NCBI RefSeq assembly: GCF_003337715.1 | Contig: NZ_QPIX01000006.1 | Location: forward strand, 1-64,000 | DNA length: 64,000 bases | DNA from: Ciceribacter lividus | Lineage (GTDB): Bacteria; Pseudomonadota; Alphaproteobacteria; Rhizobiales; Rhizobiaceae | Direction: 5' to 3' | In this document: piece after piece, positions 26,234 to 35,089 of the stretch | How the letters are laid out: each line of letters starts with the position of its first letter | Numbering within the stretch: position 1 is the first letter of the stretch | Translations under genes and position numbers: made by a program | The notes under the pieces: generated by a model | What the model saw: the letters and a program-made list of their open reading frames with translations, nothing else | What the model was told of the DNA's origin: nothing | Database searches by the model: none

Positions 26234-26992
26234 CTACAGGCGCGGGATCGAAAGGCCGCCGTCGACGGGAACGATAGCGCCGCTGGCGAAAGCGAGGTTT
26301 CCCTCGGCCATCGGAACCACCACCCGGCCGATGTCTTCGGGCTGCCCCCAGCGCTGTGCGGGCACGAGCCCCCCTTCGATCCGGGCGGTGTACTTGTCCT
26401 TCACGCCGGCGGTCATCTCGGTTGCGATGATGCCGGGCCGAAGCTCGAACACGCCGATGCCGTGCGGCGCCAGGCGAACGGCGAAGAGTTCCGCCATCAT
26501 CGCCGCCCCTGCCTTCGAGATGCAGTATTCGGCCCGTTCGATCGACGCCATGGCGGCGCTGACCGACGTGACGAAGATCAACGAACGGTAGACGTCGGAA
26601 GGTCGGGCGACCATGCGGCGGGCGACCTCCTGGGCGAAGAAGAAGGCGCCGCGCAGATTGACGCCGAGGACGAAATCGAAGCTCTCCGGGGAAAGATCGA
26701 GCATGTCGCCGCGCACCTTCGCCGGTACGCCGGCATTCGAGACAAGCGTCGTTACCGGTCCCATCTCGCCTTCGATCGCGTCGAGCACGGTGCCGACCCT
26801 GTCGATCTCCTGCAGGTCGTGCCGGAAATAGCGCGCCCTGTCCCCGAGCCTTTCGAGCGCGGTCCCGACCTGCGGGGTGTCCGCCTCCGAACGCGATACC
26901 AGCGCCACGCGGAAGCCGGCGCCGACCAGGGCCTCTGCAATGCCGAGGCCGATACCCTGCTGTCCGCCGGTGATGAGTGCGAGCCGTGTCAC
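26234..26992 (-). CDS. Short-chain dehydrogenase/reductase
   Basis: This 252-aa SDR has the cofactor motif ITGGQQGIGLGIAEAL at the N-terminus, NAG at about 86-88 and the catalytic Tyr-Lys in AEYCISKAG. It probably interconverts a hydroxyl and a keto group with NAD(P). The GTG start at 26992 overlaps the preceding GMC gene stop (GTGA). The frame is open far upstream inside the GMC gene, but that part is not SDR-like. The substrate is unknown. Confidence 0.88.
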   Translation of the reverse strand: MTRLALITGGQQGIGLGIAEALVGAGFRVALVSRSEADTPQVGTALERLGDRARYFRHDLQEIDRVGTVLDAIEGEMGPVTTLVSNAGVPAKVRGDMLDLSPESFDFVLGVNLRGAFFFAQEVARRMVARPSDVYRSLIFVTSVSAAMASIERAEYCISKAGAAMMAELFAVRLAPHGIGVFELRPGIIATEMTAGVKDKYTARIEGGLVPAQRWGQPEDIGRVVVPMAEGNLAFASGAIVPVDGGLSIPRL

Positions 26993-28512
26993 TGCTGGAA
27001 CTCCGTTTTGGTGATGTGCCTTGCAGCCCTGAGCGCAAGCGCGGCGATGGTGAGTGCCGGATTGACGGCCGCCGAAGTGGGCAGGACCGACGCGTCGACG
27101 ACGAAGAGGTTGCCGTGATCGTGGCTGCGGCCATAGCTGTCGACGACACTCGTCCGCGGATCGGCTCCCATGCGTGCCGTCCCGCACTGGTGGGACGGCG
27201 TGCGCCGGTCGAAGGCCCGTGACAGCACCACCGGATAGCCAGCCTTGCGCAAGAGCGCCTTGAGACGCGCGACGAGCGCCAGATGCGCTTCCCAATTGGA
27301 GCGCTTCCAGTCGAGCACGATTTGCCCGTCCTTCAGGCTCACCCGACTTTCGGGATTGGGCAGATCCTCGGACATCGCGTAGAGATCGATCGACCGGGCG
27401 GCGATCCAGTGCGCGAGCCGCCGCGGCAGGGGCGAGCTCGCCGCAAGGATCGGACCGGTGATCTTGCCGAGCAGCTGGATGTTGCCGAGCGGCTCGCCAT
27501 GCGGCCCGCCGGTGAGGTAGAAATCGTTGACCAGCAGGGTCTTCTGGTAAACCGACGGGTTGCGGCGGAGCGGATTGAGCGCAAGCACCGCCGAGCAGTT
27601 GTGGTTCATGAAGTTGCGCCCGACCTGGTCGGAAGAGTTCGCAAGCCCGTTCGGATGGCGGCTGTCGGCGGACGCCAGGAGAAGCGCCGCCGAGCGGACC
27701 GCGCCGGCCGCAAGAACCACGAGCGGCGCCGTGATCACCTCGCGTTCGCCGCCCGCCTCGACCTCGACGCCGGTGATGCGGCCGTCTTCGGACGCAAGCA
27801 GACGCCTTGCCTCGCAACCCGTCAGCAGCGTGACGTTCGGGTGCTGCAAGGCCTTCGACAGGCAGGCCGTCTCGGCGTCCATCTTGCCGCCGCAGGTGTC
27901 CGGAAAGGCATCCCAGGTCGTCCGGCCGCCGGCGAGCCAGCGCTCGATGTCGACCCCGAGCGGCAGCGAGGCCGGGTGCAGGCCGACCCGGCCGAGCCGC
28001 CGGCGAAGATCGGCAATCGCAGGCTCATCGGGAACCGGGAGATAGGCGTATTGGCCGGAGTGAGAGGGTTCCGTCGGATCATCACCGAGCGCACCCCGCA
28101 CCTGAAAGAGCGTCTCCGCCTCCTGGTAGAAGGGTTCGAGGTCGTCATAGCCGATCGGCCAGCCCGGCGTCGTTCCGCCCATATGGCGCAGCGGTGAAAA
28201 ATCCTCGAGGCGATAGCGGATGAGAACGGCGCCGTAGAACTTGGAATTGCCCCCGACATAGTAGTAGTTGCCCGGATTGAAGGGACGCCCCTCCCCGTCC
28301 AGCCACGTTTCCTTCGGCCGGAACCGCGCTCTCCCGAAGATTTCCTCCGGGTCGCGGTCGGCCGCAGACGGCGTCAGCCGTTCCCCCTTCTCGATGATGA
28401 GGATCCGCCGGCCGCTCGGCGAAAGCGCGGCCGCGAGTGTGGCGCCGCCCATGCCCGAGCCGACAATGATGATGTCGGGGACGACATCCGGGATTGTATC
28501 GGGAGCGTTCAT
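26989..28512 (-). CDS. GMC oxidoreductase, second type
   Basis: This 507-aa FAD-dependent GMC oxidoreductase differs from its neighbour. It has the FAD motif IIIVGSGMGGATLAAAL, the sequence YYYVGGNSKFYGAVLIRYR in place of the usual GMC signature, and a C-terminal SHQCGTARMGADP...VDASVLPTSAAVNPALTIAALALR. This arrangement resembles bacterial GMC enzymes that oxidise sugars or glycosides and gluconate dehydrogenase-type large subunits, but no small subunit or cytochrome gene is next to it. Its ATG overlaps the transporter ATPase stop (ATGA). Confidence 0.88.
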   Translation of the reverse strand: MNAPDTIPDVVPDIIIVGSGMGGATLAAALSPSGRRILIIEKGERLTPSAADRDPEEIFGRARFRPKETWLDGEGRPFNPGNYYYVGGNSKFYGAVLIRYRLEDFSPLRHMGGTTPGWPIGYDDLEPFYQEAETLFQVRGALGDDPTEPSHSGQYAYLPVPDEPAIADLRRRLGRVGLHPASLPLGVDIERWLAGGRTTWDAFPDTCGGKMDAETACLSKALQHPNVTLLTGCEARRLLASEDGRITGVEVEAGGEREVITAPLVVLAAGAVRSAALLLASADSRHPNGLANSSDQVGRNFMNHNCSAVLALNPLRRNPSVYQKTLLVNDFYLTGGPHGEPLGNIQLLGKITGPILAASSPLPRRLAHWIAARSIDLYAMSEDLPNPESRVSLKDGQIVLDWKRSNWEAHLALVARLKALLRKAGYPVVLSRAFDRRTPSHQCGTARMGADPRTSVVDSYGRSHDHGNLFVVDASVLPTSAAVNPALTIAALALRAARHITKTEFQQ

Positions 28513-29621
28513 GGCCGGATGCGTTCTTCCGTCTTCGGATCGAAGGCGACGGCCTTTTCCATGTTGACGGCAAAGTCGAAGACCTGACCGGCATGAATGT
28601 CGGTATCGGCACGCATGCGGCCGATCACATCCTTGCCGCCCAGCGTCATGGTGACGAAGGTGTCGGAGCCCGCCGGCTCTGTGACGACGACCCGGTTCTT
28701 GAGGCCGACGATGTTCGACGACTTGCGGTCGGCACCCTCCGGATCGGTGATCGCTTCCGGCCGGATGCCGAGGAGGATTTCCCTGCCATCCCAGGCAACG
28801 AGGTTCTGCTGGCTGAAACGCAGGTGTTGCTCGCCGCCCTCTCCATCCGTGACTGCGGCATGCGGCGCTCCGTCACGGACGACGACGCGGGCCGGCAGCA
28901 CGTTCATTGCCGGGCTTCCCATGAAGGTCGCGACGAAGACGTTGGCCGGCGTGTCGTAGATCTCCTTCGGCGTTCCGAGCTGCTGGATATAGCCCTTGTT
29001 CATCACCGCGATCCGGGTCGAAAGCGTCATCGCCTCGATCTGGTCGTGGGTGACGTAGACGATCGTCGTCTTCAGCTTCTCGTGCAGCTTCTTGATCTCG
29101 GTGCGCATGTCGACGCGCAGCTTGGCGTCGAGGTTGGAAAGCGGCTCGTCGAACAGGAAGACGTCCGGGTCGCGCACCAGTGCGCGGCCCATGGCGACAC
29201 GCTGCCGCTGCCCGCCGGAGAGCTGGCCCGGTTTGCGGTCGACCAGATGGTCGATCTGCAGGAGCCTGGCAACCTCGGTGAGCGCCTTCTCCCGCTCGGG
29301 CTTCGGCACGCCGTGCATTTCCAGCCCGAAGGTGATGTTCTGGCCGACCGTCATGTTGGGATAGAGCGCGTAGGACTGGAACACCATCGCGATGTTGCGC
29401 TTCGAAGGATGCACGCCGTTGACCACCCGGCCCCTGATGGCGATCTCGCCCGAGGAGATGTTCTCGAGGCCGGCGATCATGCCGAGAAGGGTGGACTTGC
29501 CGCAGCCGGACGGTCCGACCAGCACGAGGAATTCGCCTTCTTCGACGGAGATGTCGACGCGATGGAGCACCTCGAGCTGTCCGTAGGACTTGGTGACGTT
29601 GTTGATGTCGAGAAAGCCCAT
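28509..29621 (-). CDS. CUT1 sugar ABC transporter ATPase (UgpC/MsmK type)
   Basis: This 370-aa ATPase powers the sugar importer encoded just upstream. It has Walker A ([16 protein letters not shown]), the signature [14 protein letters not shown] and Walker B ([16 protein letters not shown]), followed by a C-terminal TOBE-type regulatory domain ([10 protein letters not shown]). These extended ATPases serve CUT1 carbohydrate transporters. It is four bases after the permease gene and overlaps the next GMC gene by four. Confidence 0.94.
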   Translation of the reverse strand: MGFLDINNVTKSYGQLEVLHRVDISVEEGEFLVLVGPSGCGKSTLLGMIAGLENISSGEIAIRGRVVNGVHPSKRNIAMVFQSYALYPNMTVGQNITFGLEMHGVPKPEREKALTEVARLLQIDHLVDRKPGQLSGGQRQRVAMGRALVRDPDVFLFDEPLSNLDAKLRVDMRTEIKKLHEKLKTTIVYVTHDQIEAMTLSTRIAVMNKGYIQQLGTPKEIYDTPANVFVATFMGSPAMNVLPARVVVRDGAPHAAVTDGEGGEQHLRFSQQNLVAWDGREILLGIRPEAITDPEGADRKSSNIVGLKNRVVVTEPAGSDTFVTMTLGGKDVIGRMRADTDIHAGQVFDFAVNMEKAVAFDPKTEERIRP

Positions 29622-29625
29622 GTTC

Positions 29626-30504
29626 TTATCCTTTGACTGAGCCCGCCATCAGCCCGCGCACGAAATAGCGGCCGGCGACGATGTAGACGAAGAGGGTGGG
29701 AAGAGCGGCCAGGATCGCGCCGGCGAAGTGGACGTTGTATTCCTTCACGCCGGTCGACGACTGCACCAGATTGTTGAGCGCCGCCGTCATCGGCTGGCTG
29801 GTGCCGCCGAAGGAAACGCCGAACAGGAAGTCGTTCCAGATGTTGGTGAACTGCCAGATCACGGAAACCACGGTGATCGGCCCGGAAACCGGCAACAGGA
29901 TGCGCCAGAAGATACGGAAGAAGCCCGCGCCGTCGATCTGGGCCGCCTTGACGAGTTCCGTCGGGAAGGTAGCGTAGTAGTTGCGGTAGTAGAGCGTCGT
30001 GAACCCGATGCCGTAGACCACATGGACGAGAATGAGACCCGGCACCGAGCCGGCGAGCCCCAGCTTGCCGAGCACGAGCGCCATCGGGATCAGCACGATC
30101 TGGAACGGGATGAAGCAGGAAAACAGCATCAGCCCGAAGATGATCGTGTCGTATCTGAACCGCCACTTGGTGAGCACGTAGCCGTTCAGCGCGCCGACGA
30201 TGGTGGAGATCGCGACGGCGGGGACCACCATCAGGATGGAATTCAGGAAATAGGGCTTGAGGCCGGTTGGCGAGACGCCGATCTGTGCGGTCGACCAGGC
30301 GGATTTCCAGGCCTCCAGCGTCCAGGTCCGAGGCAACGCCATCATGTTGCCGCCGGTGATCTCCGGGAGCGGCTTCAGCGAGTTGATGCCCATGACATAG
30401 AGCGGCAACAGGTAGAAGAGCGCAAAGAGAAGCAGCACGAGGTAGATGAAGGTACGGGCGACGCGGCCGGTCCTGACCGCGGTGTCCTGGCTGACGGCAG
30501 ACAT
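29626..30504 (-). CDS. Sugar ABC transporter permease, MalG-like
   Basis: This 292-aa inner-membrane permease has about six transmembrane helices. It carries the EAA loop contact motif for the ATPase (ELVKAAQIDGAGFFRIFWRILLPVSGP). The N-terminal helix is FIYLVLLLFALFYLLPLYVMG. It pairs with the upstream MalF-like permease, whose stop overlaps its start by one base (TGATG). The substrate is probably a sugar or polyol. Confidence 0.93.
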   Translation of the reverse strand: MSAVSQDTAVRTGRVARTFIYLVLLLFALFYLLPLYVMGINSLKPLPEITGGNMMALPRTWTLEAWKSAWSTAQIGVSPTGLKPYFLNSILMVVPAVAISTIVGALNGYVLTKWRFRYDTIIFGLMLFSCFIPFQIVLIPMALVLGKLGLAGSVPGLILVHVVYGIGFTTLYYRNYYATFPTELVKAAQIDGAGFFRIFWRILLPVSGPITVVSVIWQFTNIWNDFLFGVSFGGTSQPMTAALNNLVQSSTGVKEYNVHFAGAILAALPTLFVYIVAGRYFVRGLMAGSVKG

Positions 30505-31397
30505 CAGTGCTTCTCCTTCAGCTCGGCATAGAGATAGGGAACCATGATCGCGGCAATCGTCATCAGCATGATGACCGCGGAGGCCGCGCCGATGCCCATC
30601 TGGTTGCGGGTGAACGTGTAGGAATACATGAAGGTCGCGGGCATTTCGGTCGCCCGGCCGGGACCGCCGCCGGTCAGCGCGATCACGAGGTCGTAAGACT
30701 TGATCGCCAGATGGCTGAGGATGACGAAGGCCGAAAGGAAGGCGGGCCTCAGGAGCGGGATCACGATGCGGCGATAGAGCTGCAGGCTGGAGGCGCCGTC
30801 GATCTGGGCGGCCTTCAGGATTTCGTTGTCGATCCCGCGAAGCCCGGCGAGGAACATGGCCATGACGAAGCCACTGGTCTGCCAGACCGCCGCGATCACG
30901 ATCGTGTAGATCGCCATGTCATTGTCCTTGATCCAGGTGAAGGTGAAGCTCTCCCAGCCCCAGAGCCGCATGATCCGCTCGAGCCCAATGCCGGGATCGA
31001 GAAACCATTTCCATGCCGTGCCGGTGACGATGAAGGAGAGCGCCATCGGGTAGAGGTAGATCGGACGCAGGAACCCCTCGCCGCGGATCTTCTGGTCGAG
31101 GAAGATTGCAAGACCGAGGCCGAGCACCGTGCAGATGACGATGTAGAGGCTCGCGAAGATCGCGATGTTGACGATCGCGATGTGCCAGTTTTCGAGCGCC
31201 CAGAGCCGCGTGTAGTTGCTGAGACCCACGAAGGTATAGAGCGGCAGCATCTTCGATCCGGTGAAGGAGAGGAAGATGGTGAACAGGATGAAACCGTAGA
31301 CGAAGACCAGCGTCACCGCGAGGGAGGGTGCGAGCACCACCTTCGGCAGCCAGTCCTGTAGGCGCGTGCGCATATCGGCCCGCGTTGAGCTTGTCAT
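30504..31397 (-). CDS. Sugar ABC transporter permease, MalF/UgpA-like
   Basis: This 297-aa permease is the first membrane partner of the CUT1 importer. It shows the N-terminal helix LAVTLVFVYGFILFTIFLSF and the EAA loop NEILKAAQIDGASSLQLYRRIVIPLLRP. It lies 97 bases after the binding-protein gene; that gap holds a strong stem-loop, as is common where the binding protein must be made in excess. Confidence 0.93.
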   Translation of the reverse strand: MTSSTRADMRTRLQDWLPKVVLAPSLAVTLVFVYGFILFTIFLSFTGSKMLPLYTFVGLSNYTRLWALENWHIAIVNIAIFASLYIVICTVLGLGLAIFLDQKIRGEGFLRPIYLYPMALSFIVTGTAWKWFLDPGIGLERIMRLWGWESFTFTWIKDNDMAIYTIVIAAVWQTSGFVMAMFLAGLRGIDNEILKAAQIDGASSLQLYRRIVIPLLRPAFLSAFVILSHLAIKSYDLVIALTGGGPGRATEMPATFMYSYTFTRNQMGIGAASAVIMLMTIAAIMVPYLYAELKEKH

Positions 31398-31460
31398 GGG
31401 TCTCCTCCCTGTCCCTGTCGATCATGCCGGGCGAGCCCTCTCTGCGTCGCCGGCGAATGA

Positions 31461-31485
31461 CCGGGCGGCGGCAGCCGCCGCCCGG
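31461..31485 (-). terminator. Strong intercistronic stem-loop after the binding-protein gene
   Basis: A perfect 12-bp inverted repeat with one central base (CCGGGCGGCGGC-A-GCCGCCGCCCGG) begins nine bases after the binding-protein stop. It has no T-tract. It probably protects the upstream message from 3' decay or partly ends transcription, so that more binding protein than permease is made. This is inferred from structure and position. Confidence 0.7.
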
Positions 31486-31494
31486 CATCTGCGG

Positions 31495-32748
31495 TTACTT
31501 GGTCGCCGCAACCGCGTCGGCGAGCGCCTTTGCCGCTTCCGCACCGTCCTTGTAGCCACCGTTGAAGGCCTTGGTGACGACGTCGTAGACAGCGTTCTTG
31601 ACCGCGGCCGGCGCCGCATGGCCGTGGGCCATCGAGCCGAACAGCGTGCCGCCGGAGCTCGCCTCCGCCAGATCCTTCATGCCCTTCTTGCCGCAATCGT
31701 CGAAATCAGCGTCCGGTACGTCGGTGCGAGCCGGCACCGAACCCTTGACGACGTTGAAGGCCGACTGGAATTTCGGGCTCTCGATCGAGGAGGCCATCGC
31801 CATCTGGGCCTTGACCTTGTCGTCACCCGAGACGTTGAACATGGCGAACTGGTCGGAGTTGAAGGTGACCGAACCTTGCGTTCCCGGGAAGCGGATGCAG
31901 ACAAAATCCGCACCCGGCTTCTTGCCGGCCTTCAGGAATTCGCCCTTGGCCCAGTCGCCCATCATCTGCATGCCGGCCTTGCCGTCGATCACCATCGCGG
32001 AGGCGAGGTTCCAGTCGCGGCCGGAGAAGTTGTCGTCGGCATAGGTCCTGAGCTTCATCAGCCGGTCGAAGGCATCGGCCATGTCGGCGCCGCCGAGCGT
32101 TTCCTCGTCGAGGTCGACGAAGGCCTTCTTGTAGAAGTCGGTGCCCTTCGAGAGAACGACACCGTCGAACACGGTCGCATCCTGCCAGGGCTGTCCGCCA
32201 TGGGCGAGCGGGGTGATGCCGTTCGCCTTCATCTTGTCGAGCACGGCGACCAGCTCGTCCCAGCTTTCCGGCGCCTTGCCGCCGGCCGCATCGAGTGCTG
32301 ACTTGTTGATCCAGACCCAGTTGGTCGAATGGACGTTGACCGGGGCCGCGATCCAGTGACCGTCATACTTCGAGAACTTCTGCAGGGCTTCCGGGACGAC
32401 CTTGTCCCAGCCTTCGGCGGTCGCCACCTCGTCGAGGTTGCCGAGAGCACCCTGTTCGGCCCAGTCGAGAATGTCGAAGCCGAGCATCTGCACGGCGGTC
32501 GGCGGATCACCGGCCGTCACACGGGCACGAAGGGCGGTCATTGCCGCTTCGCCGCCGCCGCCGGCCACCGGCATGTCGACCCAGCCGATGCCCTTGCCGG
32601 CGAGGTCTTCCTTCAGGACGTTGAGAGCGGCCGCCTCGCCGCCCGAGGTCCACCAGTGCAATACCTCTACATCGGTGGCATGGGACAATGTCGCAGTTCC
32701 TGCCAGCACGGTACCAGTGACCAGCAATGTCTTGAAAAGGCTACGCAT
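31495..32748 (-). CDS. Sugar ABC transporter substrate-binding protein (family 1)
   Basis: This 417-aa periplasmic binding protein starts with a signal peptide (residues 1-24, cleavage after LSHA). The mature start [22 protein letters not shown] and the segments [15 protein letters not shown] and [26 protein letters not shown] are those of the GtsA/glucose-mannose type solute-binding family. It should define the substrate of this importer. A very good Shine-Dalgarno sequence (AGGAGGAG) precedes the ATG. The aldehyde dehydrogenase gene ends 47 bases upstream, so it is probably in the same transcript. Confidence 0.92.
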   Translation of the reverse strand: MRSLFKTLLVTGTVLAGTATLSHATDVEVLHWWTSGGEAAALNVLKEDLAGKGIGWVDMPVAGGGGEAAMTALRARVTAGDPPTAVQMLGFDILDWAEQGALGNLDEVATAEGWDKVVPEALQKFSKYDGHWIAAPVNVHSTNWVWINKSALDAAGGKAPESWDELVAVLDKMKANGITPLAHGGQPWQDATVFDGVVLSKGTDFYKKAFVDLDEETLGGADMADAFDRLMKLRTYADDNFSGRDWNLASAMVIDGKAGMQMMGDWAKGEFLKAGKKPGADFVCIRFPGTQGSVTFNSDQFAMFNVSGDDKVKAQMAMASSIESPKFQSAFNVVKGSVPARTDVPDADFDDCGKKGMKDLAEASSGGTLFGSMAHGHAAPAAVKNAVYDVVTKAFNGGYKDGAEAAKALADAVAATK

Positions 32749-32795
32749 GTTCTCCTCCTGTGTTATGCGTTGCTTTCATCGATTCCAAAGATCTG

Positions 32796-34319
32796 TCAGC
32801 CGCGGACCCAGTTCGCCCGCGTGCGCCCGACCCGCATGACGACCGACTTGATCTCGAGGAATTCCTCGAGACCGTAGCGGCCGTTTTCTCTTCCCTGACC
32901 GCTCTGCTTGTAGCCGCCGAAGGTGACTTCGGGGAAACCGTCCATCCAGGTGTTGGTCCAGACCGTGCCGGCCTCGGCGCGGCGCGCGAAGGCAAGGCAG
33001 GTGTGGACATTCTCGCTCCACACGCCGGCCGAAAGACCGTAGGCGGCGTCGTTGGTCAGCGCAATCGCCTCGTCGAGCGTGCGGAAGGTGAGCACCGAGA
33101 GCACCGGCCCGAAGACCTCCTCGCGCGCAATCGCCATGTCGGCGGTCACGCCGATAACCACGGTCGGCGCGAAGAACCGGCCCGGCAGGCCGGGATGCGA
33201 AACAGGCGCGCCCCCGAGCTTGAGGCTTGCTCCCGCCGCCAGCGCATCCGCAACATAGCCGGCGATCTTCTCCTGGTGGGCCTGCGAGATGATCGCGCCA
33301 ACCTGCGTTTCGGGGTTGAGCGGATCACCGAATGCCACCTTCTTCGAAAGCGCGACGACCTTCTCGACGAGCGCCTCGGCAATATCCTCGTGGACGATGA
33401 TGCGGCTGCCGGAATTGCAGCATTCGCCGGCGTTGAAATAGACGCCGAAGGTGATCGCGTCGGCGGCACTTTCGAGGTCGGCATCCGGAAACACGACCTG
33501 CGGGTTCTTGCCACCGAGTTCGAGCGCCACCTTCTTCAGTGTTGCAGAAGCGGCCGCCGCGATCGCCTTGCCGACAGCGGTCGAGCCGGTGAAGCTCACC
33601 ATGTCGACATCCGGATGCTCGGCCATCAGCGCGCCGACCGGCTGGCCGAAGCCGAGCACGATATTGACGACGCCCGCCGGCAACCCGGCCTGAAGCAGAA
33701 GTTCGCCGAGGATGACCGTCGTCGACGGCGTCATCTCCGACGGCTTGATGACGCAGGTGCAGCCGGCGGCAAGCGCGAAGGGCAGCTTCTGGCTCAGGAT
33801 CCAGAAGGGAAAGTTCCACGGCGTGATGATCGAAACGACCCCGATCGGCTCCTTCAGCACCATGGCGAGCATGTCTTCGCCGAGCGAATTGTGGCTGTCG
33901 CCGTACATCGTGCGGGCGAGCGACGCCGCATAGCGCCAGAGATCGGCCGCGCCGGCAATCTCGCCGCGCGCCTGACTGATCGGCTTTCCGCTTTCGAGCG
34001 TCTCGAGGAGAGCCATCCGCTCGACATTGGCTTCGATCCGGTCGGCGACCTTGAGCAGAAACATCGCGCGTGCCTTGCCGGAGATGCGGCTCCAGCGCCC
34101 GTCGTCGAAGGCCTTGCGCGCCGCCTCGATCGCGGCTTCCGTCTCTACCCGGCCGGCGCGGGCGGAGCGGCTGACGAGAATGCCGTGCGAGGGCGAGATC
34201 CGGTCGAAGGTCTCGCCGTCGTGGCTCTCTCTCCAGATGCCGTCGATCAGGTGCCGGCCCTCGAAGGGGGCTTTCGGCAGGGCTGCCTCGACGGCGGCGG
34301 TCATGGTCATGTCGCTCAT
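32796..34319 (-). CDS. NAD(P)-dependent aldehyde dehydrogenase
   Basis: This 507-aa ALDH-superfamily enzyme oxidises an aldehyde to an acid. The motifs are ITPWNFPFWILSQKLPFAL, GSTAVGKAI, the general-base Glu in LELGGKNPQVVF and the nucleophile in FNAGECCNSGSR, where the second Cys aligns with the catalytic position. The likely start is the ATG at 34319 with GGGAG upstream; a GTG at 34325 overlaps the preceding stop. Next to CoA-transferase and enoyl-CoA hydratase genes it may make the acid that is then activated with CoA. Confidence 0.92.
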   Translation of the reverse strand: MSDMTMTAAVEAALPKAPFEGRHLIDGIWRESHDGETFDRISPSHGILVSRSARAGRVETEAAIEAARKAFDDGRWSRISGKARAMFLLKVADRIEANVERMALLETLESGKPISQARGEIAGAADLWRYAASLARTMYGDSHNSLGEDMLAMVLKEPIGVVSIITPWNFPFWILSQKLPFALAAGCTCVIKPSEMTPSTTVILGELLLQAGLPAGVVNIVLGFGQPVGALMAEHPDVDMVSFTGSTAVGKAIAAAASATLKKVALELGGKNPQVVFPDADLESAADAITFGVYFNAGECCNSGSRIIVHEDIAEALVEKVVALSKKVAFGDPLNPETQVGAIISQAHQEKIAGYVADALAAGASLKLGGAPVSHPGLPGRFFAPTVVIGVTADMAIAREEVFGPVLSVLTFRTLDEAIALTNDAAYGLSAGVWSENVHTCLAFARRAEAGTVWTNTWMDGFPEVTFGGYKQSGQGRENGRYGLEEFLEIKSVVMRVGRTRANWVRG

Positions 34320-34321
34320 GG

Positions 34322-35089
34322 TCACTCTCCCGAAAAGACCGGTTTGCGTTTGTCGCGGAAGGCCGCAACACCTTCGTTGCGGTCGGCGCTGGCCGCGATC
34401 GCAGCGCTTCCGAGCGCCTCGATCATTGCCGCCCGATCCTCGCCGCAGCCGGCATGGATCATAAACTTGGCGACCTCGACGGCCCGCGGCGAGAGCTCCG
34501 CGACCTTTGCGGCGATCTCGACGGCCGCCTGGCGAGGATCATCGGCGATCTCCGCGACGAAACCGAGCTGCAGGGCGCGCTCGGCACCGATGCGCCGCCC
34601 GAAGAGCGCCATTTCCTTGATGACAGCTTCCGGCAGCAGACGGGCAAGCCGCTGCGTGCCCGACCAGCCCGGCACGATGCCGACATGCGCCTCGGGAAGG
34701 GCGAGCGTCGCCTTCGGCGCCATCACGCGGATGTCGCAGGCCGCCGCAAGTTCCAGCCCGCCGCCGAAGGCATGGCCGGAAATCACGCCGATGACGGGTT
34801 TTGAGAACCGCGCGAGACGGTCGAAGATCCGGTGTCCGTCGCGGACCCAGTGGCGGGCGAACTCCGCCGGCGAAAGGTCGCCCCAGGCATTGATGTCCGC
34901 ACCGGCGCAGAAGGCCCGCTCCCCTTCCGCCGTCACCATCAGGCAGGTGATGTCCGTCCGGCACTCGACGGTGTCGAGATGCCCGGCGAGTTCCTGCAGC
35001 ATCGCGACGGTGAAGGCGTTGAGCTTGGCGGGATTGTCGAGCCGGATCTCCGCGAGCCGGCCGTGGATATCGAGATGAACCGTACTCAT
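34322..35089 (-). CDS. Enoyl-CoA hydratase/isomerase family protein
   Basis: This 255-aa crotonase-fold protein has the oxyanion-hole segments GERAFCAGADI (about 55-65) and SGHAFGGGLELAAACD, and the second Glu region ALPEAHVGIVPGWSGTQRL. It acts on a CoA thioester, by hydration, isomerisation or C-C cleavage. The start overlaps the CoA-transferase stop (ATGA), indicating that the two enzymes work in sequence. The substrate is unknown. Confidence 0.9.
   Translation of the reverse strand: MSTVHLDIHGRLAEIRLDNPAKLNAFTVAMLQELAGHLDTVECRTDITCLMVTAEGERAFCAGADINAWGDLSPAEFARHWVRDGHRIFDRLARFSKPVIGVISGHAFGGGLELAAACDIRVMAPKATLALPEAHVGIVPGWSGTQRLARLLPEAVIKEMALFGRRIGAERALQLGFVAEIADDPRQAAVEIAAKVAELSPRAVEVAKFMIHAGCGEDRAAMIEALGSAAIAASADRNEGVAAFRDKRKPVFSGE

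Noticed and set aside
24326-27118. Open frame of about 930 codons on the plus strand opposite the Dabb, GMC and SDR genes
   Set aside because: It crosses several convincing minus-strand genes with ribosome-binding sites and motifs; the translation is low-complexity and family-free.
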